NCBI RefSeq assembly: GCF_003854965.1
Contig: NZ_RQPI01000008.1
Location: forward strand, 1 to 64,000
Direction of reading: 5' to 3'
From: Paenibacillus rhizophilus
Lineage (GTDB): Bacteria > Bacillota > Bacilli > Paenibacillales > Paenibacillaceae
DNA: 64,000 nucleotides
Below, piece after piece: positions 7,804 through 15,068 of this stretch. The notes under the pieces were generated by a model. The model made no database searches and had not been told where the DNA came from. It saw nothing but the letters and a program-made list of their open reading frames with translations. How positions within the stretch are numbered: the first letter of the stretch is position 1; every line of letters begins with the position of its first letter. Made by a program: the position numbers and the translations under genes.

Positions 7804-8828
7804 TTAGGCTGCTTGCGGAAATACTTTAGCCGAGATGTAATCTTCGTTGCTTTTGGCCAGACCGACAAGCATGCGGGCCACTTTACCGCATAATTTCATA
7901 ATCGATTTCATTTTCTTTAGCTTTTTTACGTCAACATTGTGGTGGTGCAGAGCTTTAATATCTGGATTGGTCATGACCATACACATCGTCATGAGATAGA
8001 GGAAACGTCGAAGACGAGGGCGTCCGCGCTTACTGAGCACCATTTTTCCACGCCACTTCCCAGAGCTTGCCTCAGCCAAGTTTAGACCCGCATGTCGTAA
8101 TAATGCGTTTCCGTGCGCGTAGCCGCTAAGATCACCGGCTTCGCCTAGAACTCCAGCTAAGCTCGTTACATTTACGCCCCGAATGGCAAGCATCTTCTGA
8201 GCGTAAGGAATCCGCTCCAGGATGTGATGAAGCTCGTGCTCAATCTGCTCAAGCTGGCGCTGCGCCAAGTCGTATTCTTCGAGCAACTGACCCAAGTGCA
8301 GCTTGTACGCGTGCAGTGCCTGCGTGGCGCCAACGCTGCGTTTAGCCAGCGCAATGAGCTGCTCGGCGCGAAGAACCCCTGCATGACGCTTCACATATTG
8401 CTTCCAGCCGGAATGACTTGCTCGGTCGTTAACCGGCTAATTTCTTTCGGGAGAGGAAACAGTCTTAACGTGGCAATGCTACTAGTGCAGGTAAGAATTT
8501 TAAAAACATGCCGAAGTTCTGGAAATACAATATCTACCCAGCGATGGATCTGGTTAACGGCGCTGTTCAGCCGTTTGGCAACCGTGTCGCGGTTAGCCAT
8601 GAGAATCTGCAGCTCCTCGTAGGCTTCCGGATTGAATCGTGCAGGGGAATAGTAGCCGTTTTTGACCATATTCGCGATGACGAGTGCGTCTTTACGGTCG
8701 TTTTTGGATGGGGTATTGTCGCGGTTTTCCTTGTTCTTTTTGACGAGATGGGGATTTACGAGAACCAGATGCAAAGAGGAAATGTTTTCAATGAGTTGAT
8801 TTTGCTTGTCCTGAGCTTTAAACTTCAT
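7804..8828 (-). pseudogene. IS110-family transposase, broken
   Basis: The start MKFKAQDKQNQLIENISS has a good AGGAGG site. It is followed at once by LHLVLVNPHLVKKNKENRDN, so the RuvC-like segment expected in between (with its first Asp and the Glu of the DEDD set) has been lost by an in-frame deletion. A second lesion near 8410, a net one-base loss after TTEQVI, shifts the frame, and translation of the first part ends at 8391. The other frame resumes GWKQYVKRHAGVLRAEQL and continues through the transposase_20 domain (MLAIRGVNVTSLAGVLGEAGD...RHAGLNLAEASSGKWRGK) to the normal C-terminus at 7804. It is non-functional and nested inside the IS1595-like element. Confidence 0.88.
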
Positions 8829-8996
8829 AGTAGAGCGACCTCCTAAATGGTGAGATTAAAAGGGCTGTAGACCCGTATCCAACTCCCATGTTACAGAGGC
8901 GCTCTTTTTTTTACAAAGTCCAAATTATTCAGTTTACAGGAATTTTAACGGGCAGTTTTGTTGAACCAGTTGTAAATTTAACATTTTAAAGCAAGA

Positions 8997-9025
8997 GCAT
9001 TTCTTTGTAATGAGAAATGCTTTTT
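8997..9025 (+). terminator. Terminator-like hairpin upstream of the DUF2975 gene
   Basis: GCATTTCT (8997-9004) pairs with AGAAATGC (9013-9020) and is followed by TTTTTAT. It may insulate the passenger genes from upstream transcription. Confidence 0.65.
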
Positions 9026-9156
9026 ATATTTGTCAAAATTAAAAGGATATTCAAATAACAATAATAGTATAATAAAAACAATATAAATTTATTTCAAAAC
9101 GATAAATTATATACTAAAATCATGTTGTCATTAAATAAGTGGAGGAGGTGTTTTAA

Positions 9157-9642
9157 ATGAATGTTAAACCAGGTTCAACCACTTTCTTAAAGGTAATTAT
9201 TTTTCTGGCTGGAATTGCAGTGCTTGCTTTGTGTATATTTTTAGTGCCCCATATGGCGAATTTCGCAGCAAAATTGTATCCAAATATTGCCCTAATGAAA
9301 TATCTCGTTTTCATCGTGATGTATGGAGCGGCTGTGCCTTTTTACTTTGCTCTCTATCAGGCTTTCAATCTTTTACGGTACATTGACGAGAACACAGCGT
9401 TCTCGGAATTATCTGTAAAGGCGTTAAAGAACATAAAGTGCTGTGCGATTACAATCAGTGGTTTGTATGTATTAGGTTTGCCACTCTTTCGTTTTATAGC
9501 GAAGAAAGTTGACCCTCCTATTGGATTAATGGGGCTCATCATCATTTTTGCTTCGTTGGTTATCGCCGTTTTTGCTGCTATCCTCCAACGGCTTCTACAA
9601 GAAGCGATTAACATAAAATCAGAAAATGATTTGACGGTCTGA
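9157..9642 (+). CDS. DUF2975 integral membrane protein
   Basis: A 161-residue protein with four predicted membrane helices (about residues 10-30, 46-68, 98-120 and 125-148) and no extracellular signal peptide. The layout and the segment YIDENTAFSELSVKALKNIKCCAI match DUF2975 (YoaS-like). Members sit directly upstream of a small Cro/C1-type regulator, as here. GGAGGAGGTG precedes the ATG, and a TATAAT box lies at 9068-9073. It is AT-rich compared with the neighbouring chromosome and is carried by the IS1595-like element. The molecular role is unknown. Confidence 0.85.
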   Translation: MNVKPGSTTFLKVIIFLAGIAVLALCIFLVPHMANFAAKLYPNIALMKYLVFIVMYGAAVPFYFALYQAFNLLRYIDENTAFSELSVKALKNIKCCAITISGLYVLGLPLFRFIAKKVDPPIGLMGLIIIFASLVIAVFAAILQRLLQEAINIKSENDLTV

Positions 9643-9652
9643 GGTGGGGGAT

Positions 9653-9871
9653 ATGACAATTATCATTAATGTTGATGTGATGTTAGCAAAACGAAAAATG
9701 AGCGTAACGGAGCTTTCGGAGAGAGTTGGAATTACTATGGCGAATCTCTCCATTCTGAAAAATGGGAAAGCAAAAGCGGTTCGTTTTTCAACATTAGAAG
9801 CGATATGTAAGACTTTGGATTGTCAGCCAGGTGATATTTTGGAGTACAAAAGCGACGAAGACACTCAATAA
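9653..9871 (+). CDS. YozG-like helix-turn-helix transcriptional regulator
   Basis: A 72-residue Cro/C1-type HTH protein. The helix-turn-helix spans about residues 15-45 (LAKRKMSVTELSERVGIT followed by MANLSILKNGKAKAVRFSTL), and the family ending TLDCQPGDILEY is present. It starts 10 bases after the DUF2975 stop behind GAGGTGGGGG. A GTG at 9644 is in frame but lies inside that site, so ATG 9653 was chosen. The pair probably forms an autoregulated two-gene unit whose target or signal is unknown. Confidence 0.9.
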   Translation: MTIIINVDVMLAKRKMSVTELSERVGITMANLSILKNGKAKAVRFSTLEAICKTLDCQPGDILEYKSDEDTQ

Positions 9872-9917
9872 AAACAGACAACTAATTTATTTAACTAACG
9901 GGTATGATAGCTCAATG

Positions 9918-9946
9918 AACCGCCTTTTCACCAAGGCGGTTTTCTT
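9918..9946 (+). terminator. Terminator of the DUF2975/HTH pair
   Basis: AACCGCCTT (9918-9926) pairs with AAGGCGGTT (9933-9941) and is followed by TTCTTAT. It lies just inside the right terminal repeat of the element. Confidence 0.85.
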
Positions 9947-9949
9947 ATG

Positions 9950-9981
9950 GTCAAATATCAACATTAGAATTTAACATAGCC
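9950..9981 (-). repeat. Right terminal inverted repeat of the IS1595-like element
   Basis: This is the inverted copy of 6913-6944. The outer 12 and inner 14 positions are identical, and mismatches are confined to the central six. Confidence 0.85.
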
Positions 9982-10017
9982 TTTTATTAACTAAGAGGGT
10001 ACAACATTCCCGTACTT

Positions 10018-10056
10018 GCGAAAAGAGGCATGGAAACGAGTCTCTGCTCTTTTCGC
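10018..10056. other. Stem-loop downstream of the nitroreductase gene
   Basis: A perfect 10-bp stem GCGAAAAGAG/CTCTTTTCGC closes a 19-base loop. There is no U-tract on either side, so it may stabilise the 3' end of the convergent minus-strand transcript rather than act as a classic terminator. Confidence 0.5.
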
Positions 10057-10077
10057 GTTACGGTTATATCGATTTAT

Positions 10078-10650
10078 TTACAAATTAACGATGATGTCCT
10101 CCAGTTTCCGCTTCGGCACATGATGAACGCCTTGTTCGTCACGCCAGTATTTGATATCCTGCGGGTCCGTCACTTCTTCCAGGACAACAGCTTCCTTCGG
10201 TTTGCCAAGCGCAATAACCAGTATAACCTCGTATCGCTCCGGAATATGCAGCGCCTCTGTTAAAGCCTGCTTATTGCTTGCGCCGAACATGCAGCCCCCG
10301 AGCCCCTTCTCGCAAGCGCCCAACAGGATGCTTTGACAAGCGATTCCATGATCCCAGAAATGGTTGGCGCTTATCTCCTTGTCGCCCAGCACCACAATAT
10401 AAGCTGAAGGCCGCTCGCCCTCCTCCGGTCCATCCCAATCCGTCAAATAACCCGCCCATCTCAGATGCGGAAAGATCAGGCTGTTCTTCTCATCATCATG
10501 GGAAAGGATGTACTTCAGGGATTGCAAATTGCCGCCGCTCGAAGACAGGCGAGCCAGATCAATCAGTTCCTCCAAAGTTTCCCGCTCAATTTTAACATCC
10601 TCATAAAACCTTCTGTACGTTCGGTTTTTCTTGACAAGCTCCTTAATCAC
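10078..10650 (-). CDS. Nitroreductase-family protein
   Basis: A 190-residue FMN-dependent nitroreductase-fold protein. The N-terminal block KKNRTYRRFYEDVKIERETLEELIDLARLSSSGGNLQ is the usual FMN-phosphate-binding start of the family. DHGIACQSILLGACEKGLGGCMFGA contributes to the dimer/FMN core, and EVILVIALGKPKEAV follows near the C-terminus. The open frame extends further upstream. GGAGG at 10660-10664 supports GTG 10650 as start, which also matches the usual family length. Its reduction substrate cannot be inferred. Confidence 0.87.
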   Translation of the reverse strand: MIKELVKKNRTYRRFYEDVKIERETLEELIDLARLSSSGGNLQSLKYILSHDDEKNSLIFPHLRWAGYLTDWDGPEEGERPSAYIVVLGDKEISANHFWDHGIACQSILLGACEKGLGGCMFGASNKQALTEALHIPERYEVILVIALGKPKEAVVLEEVTDPQDIKYWRDEQGVHHVPKRKLEDIIVNL

Positions 10651-11119
10651 ACTCGACAACCTCCATTTTATTAGCTCCGTGTTCAGCCTGAATAATCGAC
10701 GGCCTTTAGCCGCCCGTCCTCGTAAAGAACACTTTATACTCTTAGTATTTCTATCAGTATACCATGTTCCACTTAGGCTGAAATCTTTTTCATTACAGAA
10801 AAAATTGCCCTTGCACTTTGTCAACCTCAATCCGTTCTTCAATGGAGATGCCTCCGCGGATCAAGCAAATCCCCCGCAGCAAAGCGCCAAACATAGAAAG
10901 ACCCTCCACCAAGCCATCCATTCTAAGGTTGCCCCGTGTCTTCAGCCGGGTTAAGGCTTCCAGACAAGCCTATAGGTTTCATCTATGTTCAGATTGCCCT
11001 GACACTCTCCGCAGCCTGGGACTGAATGAGGAGGTCCTTTTGTTTATATTGCGCAAGATAAAAAACGCGCGTGATGAAAACTAACACCTTGCACCGGATA
11101 TGTCATGAGCAACTGATAA
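10651..11119. other. Region without a credible gene
   Basis: A TATACT -10-like box for the nitroreductase gene lies near 10755 on the minus strand. Otherwise short minus-strand frames remain (for example one encoding MFGALLRGICLIRGGISIE near 10850-10910). They end in stops and could be remnants of genes formerly linked to the fused pseudogene at 11120. I cannot assign them to a family. Confidence 0.4.
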
Positions 11120-11662
11120 TTATTGATCCTGCGCAACGCCTTTTGAACTGATGACATCTGTGCCGGTTCCCAGAATGCCGACAATTAGTATCTCTCCTAC
11201 TCTGACTGGGGCCTTCACCCGGAGTTCCTTGACCAGCCGCATCCATTCGCCAATCCATTCCTTCGGCAGCGGCTCACTGGAGCGAACTGGAAGGCGTTTG
11301 CAGACACCGCCCTCAATTGGAACCGTAGTTGTCACAATGCGGGAGGGGCAGAGGATTTCATCATGCGCATACCCGTCTTCGTCGTCGAAACCGACAATCA
11401 GCATGTCGATGGGTTTGAACGCGACATCAAGCTCCCGGCACAGCGCCTCGAACATTTGCCTGCCCTGAAGAGTCAACCGCCCCTTAAGCTTGTCCGGCCG
11501 GGCGGTGTGTCCATTGTATACGATGCCGCTGTTGGCCTTCGTCGCCCCGCAGGCAATCTCATTATTTTTCTCAAGCACGGTGATACGAAGCTGATATTTG
11601 GACAGTTCCCTGGCAACCGCGGTTCCAACAACTCCGGCACCTATGATGACGATATCGTACAT
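11120..11662 (-). pseudogene. Deletion fusion: FAD-dependent oxidoreductase N-terminus joined to DUF1667 C-terminus
   Basis: Residues 1 to about 112 are a GlpA/LhgO-like FAD-binding start (MYDIVIIGAGVVGTAVAREL, then GATKANSGIVYNGHTA, with the GxGxxG motif). From about residue 115 the sequence switches to the end of DUF1667: YAHDEILCPSRIVTTTVPIEGG...RLPVRSSEPLPKEWIGE...VKAPVRVGEILIVGILGTGTDVI. In many Firmicutes these are the first and last genes of a three-gene cluster (oxidoreductase, second FAD oxidoreductase, DUF1667). One large deletion would produce exactly this frame. Most of the FAD enzyme and the CxxC pairs of DUF1667 are gone. AAAGGAGG precedes the ATG, so it may still be translated. 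Confidence 0.75.
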
Positions 11663-11686
11663 GCGTTCTTTCCTCCTTTCCGTGAG

Positions 11687-11887
11687 CTAATCGGTGACTT
11701 CCGGCTTGCCAGCCATACAATGATAAGAATCGCTTGTCCATCGCCGAAAATAACAGTTTAGGCAGGATACAGGTTCGTCCGACACCCATTCCTCTTCTAC
11801 ATCGGGACGGAAGGAGGGGCAGCGCGATGCTTGTTCCTCAGCCTGAAGGTTTACGGATGAATAACAGTCATGCTCATCCCCGGTCAT
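11687..11887 (-). CDS. Small Cys-containing protein, translationally coupled to the TiaS-like gene
   Basis: A 66-residue protein of unrecognised family. Its ATG overlaps the stop of the preceding gene as ATGA (11884-11887), a classic coupling arrangement. The C-terminal third holds VSCLNCYFRRWTSDSYHCM, a CxxC plus a later Cys and His that could bind a metal or an Fe-S cluster. The first 35 residues are acidic and probably disordered. Twenty-four bases separate its stop from the next gene on the same strand, so the three likely share a transcript. No function is claimed. Confidence 0.65.
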   Translation of the reverse strand: MTGDEHDCYSSVNLQAEEQASRCPSFRPDVEEEWVSDEPVSCLNCYFRRWTSDSYHCMAGKPEVTD

Positions 11888-12651
11888 TGGCCTATCCTCT
11901 GAAGCAGATGAATCTGCTGCTTGGAGCAGGTCTGCCAAACGGGCGCCTGTTCCCCGGTTTTGAGCGGCTGGACCGGAATGACCGCCTGGCCTTCCGACAA
12001 GATGGATTTCACCATATTTCCAACAACCACCGTTGCTTCCTCGCCCAGAAGGGCTCCACCAAGGCTTCTGATCCCATCCACCCCGGCGAGCGCGCAAAGC
12101 TCGGCTGCAGTAAGAATGGTTCCCGGCTCTCCGACTTTATGCTTATCTTTGAACGACCCGTCGTTGCCTCCTAGGCGCAGTCCCGCTCCGGCCATCGCCC
12201 CGATTACGCCTTGTCCGGTTCCGCCGTGTTCCGACAGGTGAATTCCAAGCTCCGACGCCAGAACGTATGCATCATTCTTGTCCAACACTTCCCGCTTGGC
12301 ACGATAACCGAAGTTGACTAACCGCGCAGGGTCCACCAGCCGATTCGGGACTACGACGCAGAGGCCGGGATCAGCCTCCGGCTCGCTCTCCGTTTCCAAA
12401 TGCCGGGCGCTGAAATCAATGACAGCCTGAAGATACTGAGGATCAATCTCCGCTTCAAAACACATCGAGCTGTTGTGTGAGGTATAAGGGATGTCCTCAT
12501 GGAGCAGGAGCTGATGCCGGGTAATTCTGCTGGAGTCACCCCAGCCGTTGGATTTAATGGCCCGGGCTATATTTTTCGCCAAATCTCCTGTGCCCTTTAT
12601 TCCTTTGGTCGTAAAATTATCCGTATCGTCAATACTCACCAATATTCGCAT
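11884..12651 (-). CDS. TiaS-like protein (tRNA(Ile2) agmatinylcytidine synthetase-like N-terminal region)
   Basis: A 255-residue protein starting MRILVSIDDTDNFTTKGIKGTGDLA, followed by SRITRHQLLLHEDIPYTSHNSSMCFEAE. These are the hallmark blocks of the archaeal TiaS catalytic N-terminal region. The later zinc-ribbon and OB-fold modules of full archaeal TiaS (over 400 residues) are absent. Archaeal TiaS attaches agmatine to C34 of tRNA(Ile2), while bacteria use TilS/lysidine, so this short form probably does something else with a related kinase-like fold. A GAAGGCGAG site favours ATG 12651 over the in-frame ATG 12669. It lies divergent from the purine operon. Confidence 0.78.
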   Translation of the reverse strand: MRILVSIDDTDNFTTKGIKGTGDLAKNIARAIKSNGWGDSSRITRHQLLLHEDIPYTSHNSSMCFEAEIDPQYLQAVIDFSARHLETESEPEADPGLCVVVPNRLVDPARLVNFGYRAKREVLDKNDAYVLASELGIHLSEHGGTGQGVIGAMAGAGLRLGGNDGSFKDKHKVGEPGTILTAAELCALAGVDGIRSLGGALLGEEATVVVGNMVKSILSEGQAVIPVQPLKTGEQAPVWQTCSKQQIHLLQRIGQ

Positions 12652-12903
12652 AAGGTTCTCGCCTTCCATTAATTAATAGCACTAATTATATCTAAATATA
12701 GCTTAATATATTTAAATATGAATTATATCAGCAAACGTCTGCCCCAGAAGCGCTAGGATGCAACCGACACAATAATGTAATAAATATTCCATTATATAAG
12801 GAAGCATTTCTCACAAGCCTTTTAAGGGAGACAGTCCCAACTTCTTCAGGATATGGACAGGCTTTGGAGAAAGACATTCGGGATAGAGCACAGTAATTCT
12901 GTC

Positions 12904-12949
12904 AAAAAGCGAACATTTTACCGGGAGCCTATGATAATGTTCGTGTTTA
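12904..12949 (+). promoter_or_regulatory. Paired PurBox operator (PurR) of the pur operon
   Basis: Two inverted PurBox half-elements flank a short spacer: AGCGAACATTT centred on CGAA at 12910-12913, and AATGTTCGTGTTT centred on TTCG at 12940-12943. Bacillus-type PurR binds such paired CGAA boxes and is displaced by PRPP. The site ends three bases before the -35 box at 12952. Confidence 0.8.
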
Positions 12950-12951
12950 AG

Positions 12952-12981
12952 TTGACATACGGTGTAGGGGGTTGTTAAACT
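12952..12981 (+). promoter_or_regulatory. Sigma-A promoter of the pur operon
   Basis: TTGACA (12952-12957), an 18-base spacer and TAAACT (12976-12981). Transcription would start near 12988, just before the riboswitch. Confidence 0.8.
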
Positions 12982-12989
12982 GAAGGCAT

Positions 12990-13066
12990 AAACAGCTCGT
13001 ATAAATCCGGGGATAGGGCCCGGAAGTTTCTACCTGGGAACCGTAAATTTCCGGACTACGGGGAAT
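12990..13066 (+). ncRNA. Purine riboswitch, guanine type
   Basis: Conserved purine-aptamer elements appear in order: CTCGTATAAAT in P1/J1-2, GGATAGGG in P2, AGTTTCTACC in J2-3, CCGTAAA in P3 and GGACTACGGG closing P1. P1 pairs CTCGTA (12996-13001) with TACGGG (13058-13063). The specificity base is C (GACTACG rather than GATTATG), so it should read guanine or hypoxanthine. It controls purE and downstream genes by attenuation. Confidence 0.95.
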
Positions 13067-13071
13067 TGAAA

Positions 13072-13128
13072 GACATCAGGCGACATCGCTTGCGGCCCGT
13101 CCGTCAGAAACGATGCTGTCCTTTTTTC
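13072..13128 (+). terminator. Riboswitch expression platform (intrinsic terminator)
   Basis: GACATCG (13082-13088) can pair with CGATGCTGTC (13111-13120, with a small bulge), followed by a CTTTTTT tract at 13121-13127. Ligand binding to the aptamer would favour this terminator. About 180 bases of leader remain before purE. Confidence 0.7.
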
Positions 13129-13308
13129 TGTCGCTCCTTGAGGGGAGAAGTCGAAAAATGTCTATTTTTTCCTCTGTAGTCCGAAATTCCCGCAATATCG
13201 TCAGGGAATCGGGCTTTTTTTGTGCGAATTATGGAAAACTATAGAGAAATGGGTCAAGATAGAAACTGGAGCTGATTAACCATTCATGAACGGAAGGCAG
13301 GTTGAACA

Positions 13309-13794
13309 ATGTCGGTGCAGGTAGCTGTCATCATGGGCAGCAAATCGGATTGGGAAACAATGCAGCATGCATGTGCGGTGCTGGAAGAGCTTGAGATCTC
13401 CTATGAGAAAAGAGTGGTGTCCGCCCACCGCACACCGGATCTCATGTTCCGCTTTGCGGAGGAGGCCGCGGACAGGGGCATCCGCGTCATTATCGCCGGC
13501 GCCGGAGGCGCTGCGCATCTGCCGGGCATGGTTGCGGCGAAGACGATCCTGCCGGTCATAGGCGTACCGGTGCAGTCGAAGGCGCTGAACGGGCTGGATT
13601 CGCTGCTCTCCATCGTGCAGATGCCGGGAGGCATTCCGGTCGCGACAGTTGCGATCGGCAAGGCCGGCGCGGTCAATGCCGGGCTGCTGGCGGCCCAGAT
13701 CATCGGGGCGTTCGATCCCGAGGTGCAGCGCCGGGCGCAGCGGCGCCGGGACGCCATCCGCGACGAAGTGCTGGAAGGCAGCGACGACCTATGA
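13309..13794 (+). CDS. purE: N5-carboxyaminoimidazole ribonucleotide mutase
   Basis: A 161-residue class I PurE that converts N5-CAIR to CAIR in purine synthesis. The substrate-binding start [15 protein letters not shown], the SAHRTPD motif (with the catalytic His) and the [14 protein letters not shown] loop are all present. First gene of the twelve-gene purine operon, behind the PurR boxes and guanine riboswitch. Its stop overlaps an in-frame ATG of purK. Confidence 0.97.
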   Translation: MSVQVAVIMGSKSDWETMQHACAVLEELEISYEKRVVSAHRTPDLMFRFAEEAADRGIRVIIAGAGGAAHLPGMVAAKTILPVIGVPVQSKALNGLDSLLSIVQMPGGIPVATVAIGKAGAVNAGLLAAQIIGAFDPEVQRRAQRRRDAIRDEVLEGSDDL

Positions 13795-13820
13795 GCGGCG
13801 GAATCAGCGGAGGTGCGGAT

Positions 13821-15062
13821 ATGCCGGAGCGTAAGGCGCAGCCGCGGACGCTCCGTCCGGGAGCGACCGTCGGCGTGCTCGGCGGCGGGCAGCTCGGGCG
13901 CATGATGGCGCTGTCCGGCAGCGCCATGGGCTACCGCTTCGTGGCGCTGGACCCTGCGCCGGATGCGCCCTGCGGGCAGGTATCGCCGCAGATCGTTGCG
14001 GCGTACGACGACATCGGCGCGGCGCGGGAGCTTGCGCGCCGCGCGGATGTGATCACGTACGAGTTCGAGAACGTCGACGCGGGCGTGGCCGCGCTGCTGG
14101 CGGAGGAATCGTACGTGCCTCAGGGCAGCGCGCTGCTGCACACGACGCAGCACCGGCTGCGCGAGAAGGCCGCCATCGAAGCTGCGGGCGTCCCGGTAGC
14201 CCCGTACCGCAAGGTGGCGAGCCTTGCGGACCTTAAGGCGGCCGCTGCGGAGCTCGGCCTGCCGGCGGTGCTGAAGACCGTCACCGGAGGATATGACGGT
14301 AAGGGACAGGCCGTCCTCCGCTGGGAGGACGAGCTGGAGGACGCGTTCCGGCGGCTCGCGCTGGAGCGGGCCGACTCGGCCGCTTCGCCGCAAGGCGCTC
14401 CGGCGGCAGGAGACGCCGGCTCTCCGGGAGCGTCGGAAGACGCCCCGCTGGTGCTGGAGAAATTCGTGCCGTTCCGGTGCGAAATTTCGGTCATCGCCGC
14501 CCGCAGCCCGCGCGGCGAGGTGAAAAGCTTTCCAGCAGCGGAGAATATTCATGTGAATAACATTCTCCACCTGTCCATCGTCCCTGCCCGGGTGCCGGAG
14601 GCCATCCAGCGCAAAGCCCGCGAGCTGGCGGAGAAGCTCATCGCTGGGCTGGATGCTGTCGGGCTGCTGGCGGTGGAGATGTTCGTGACGGAGGACGGCG
14701 AGCTGTTCGTCAACGAACTGGCGCCCCGGCCGCATAACTCCGGCCACTACACGATGGACGCCTGTGCCACCTCGCAGTTCGAGCAGCATGTACGGGCGGT
14801 ATGCAATCTGCCGCTTGGCGACACGGAGCTGCTGACCCCGGCCGTTATGGTTAATGTGCTGGGCCAGCATTTGGAGGGCGCTGTCGGACGTTGTACCAGC
14901 GATGATGAAGACGCCAACCGGCTTGGAGTCATCTCCAAGCTTCATATATATGGCAAGACTGAAAGCAAGACCGGCCGCAAAATGGGCCATATCAACCTGC
15001 TCTGCAAGGATACAGCGGATGCGCTGGCCTGGGTAGAGCAAACTAACCTTTGGAGGAACTGA
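13821..15062 (+). CDS. purK: N5-carboxyaminoimidazole ribonucleotide synthetase (ATP-grasp)
   Basis: Uses ATP and bicarbonate to carboxylate AIR, feeding PurE. It has the N-terminal GVLGGGQLGRMM nucleotide-like motif, the ATP-grasp segment VLKTVTGGYDGKGQ and the metal-binding end ELFVNELAPRPHNSGHYT. A Ser/Ala/Gly-rich insert (about SAASPQGAPAAGDAGSPG) interrupts the ATP-grasp domain before LVLEKFVPF and looks like a flexible loop. GGAGGTG spaced 5 bases before ATG 13821 favours this start. The alternative ATG 13791 overlaps the purE stop as ATGA and adds 10 residues. GC content is unusually high in this gene. Confidence 0.95.
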   Translation: MPERKAQPRTLRPGATVGVLGGGQLGRMMALSGSAMGYRFVALDPAPDAPCGQVSPQIVAAYDDIGAARELARRADVITYEFENVDAGVAALLAEESYVPQGSALLHTTQHRLREKAAIEAAGVPVAPYRKVASLADLKAAAAELGLPAVLKTVTGGYDGKGQAVLRWEDELEDAFRRLALERADSAASPQGAPAAGDAGSPGASEDAPLVLEKFVPFRCEISVIAARSPRGEVKSFPAAENIHVNNILHLSIVPARVPEAIQRKARELAEKLIAGLDAVGLLAVEMFVTEDGELFVNELAPRPHNSGHYTMDACATSQFEQHVRAVCNLPLGDTELLTPAVMVNVLGQHLEGAVGRCTSDDEDANRLGVISKLHIYGKTESKTGRKMGHINLLCKDTADALAWVEQTNLWRN

Positions 15063-15068
15063 AATCAC

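Larger units (their letters stand above)
6913..9981 (+). mobile_element. Degenerate IS1595-family-like transposon with passenger genes
   Basis: The ends are 32-bp terminal inverted repeats (6913-6944 and 9950-9981) with 27 of 32 positions matching. They are flanked by 8-bp direct repeats, TTTTGTTA (6905-6912) and TTTTATTA (9982-9989), with one mismatch. IS1595-family elements generate 8-bp duplications and are known to carry passenger genes. Inside are an internally deleted transposase gene, a nested broken IS110-family element, and an apparently intact DUF2975/HTH gene pair. The element can no longer transpose by itself. Confidence 0.8.

Noticed and set aside
10843..11084. Plus-strand frame of 88 codons between nitroreductase and the fused pseudogene
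   Set aside because: No ribosome-binding site, biased composition and no homology signal. Minus-strand remnants are at least as likely.
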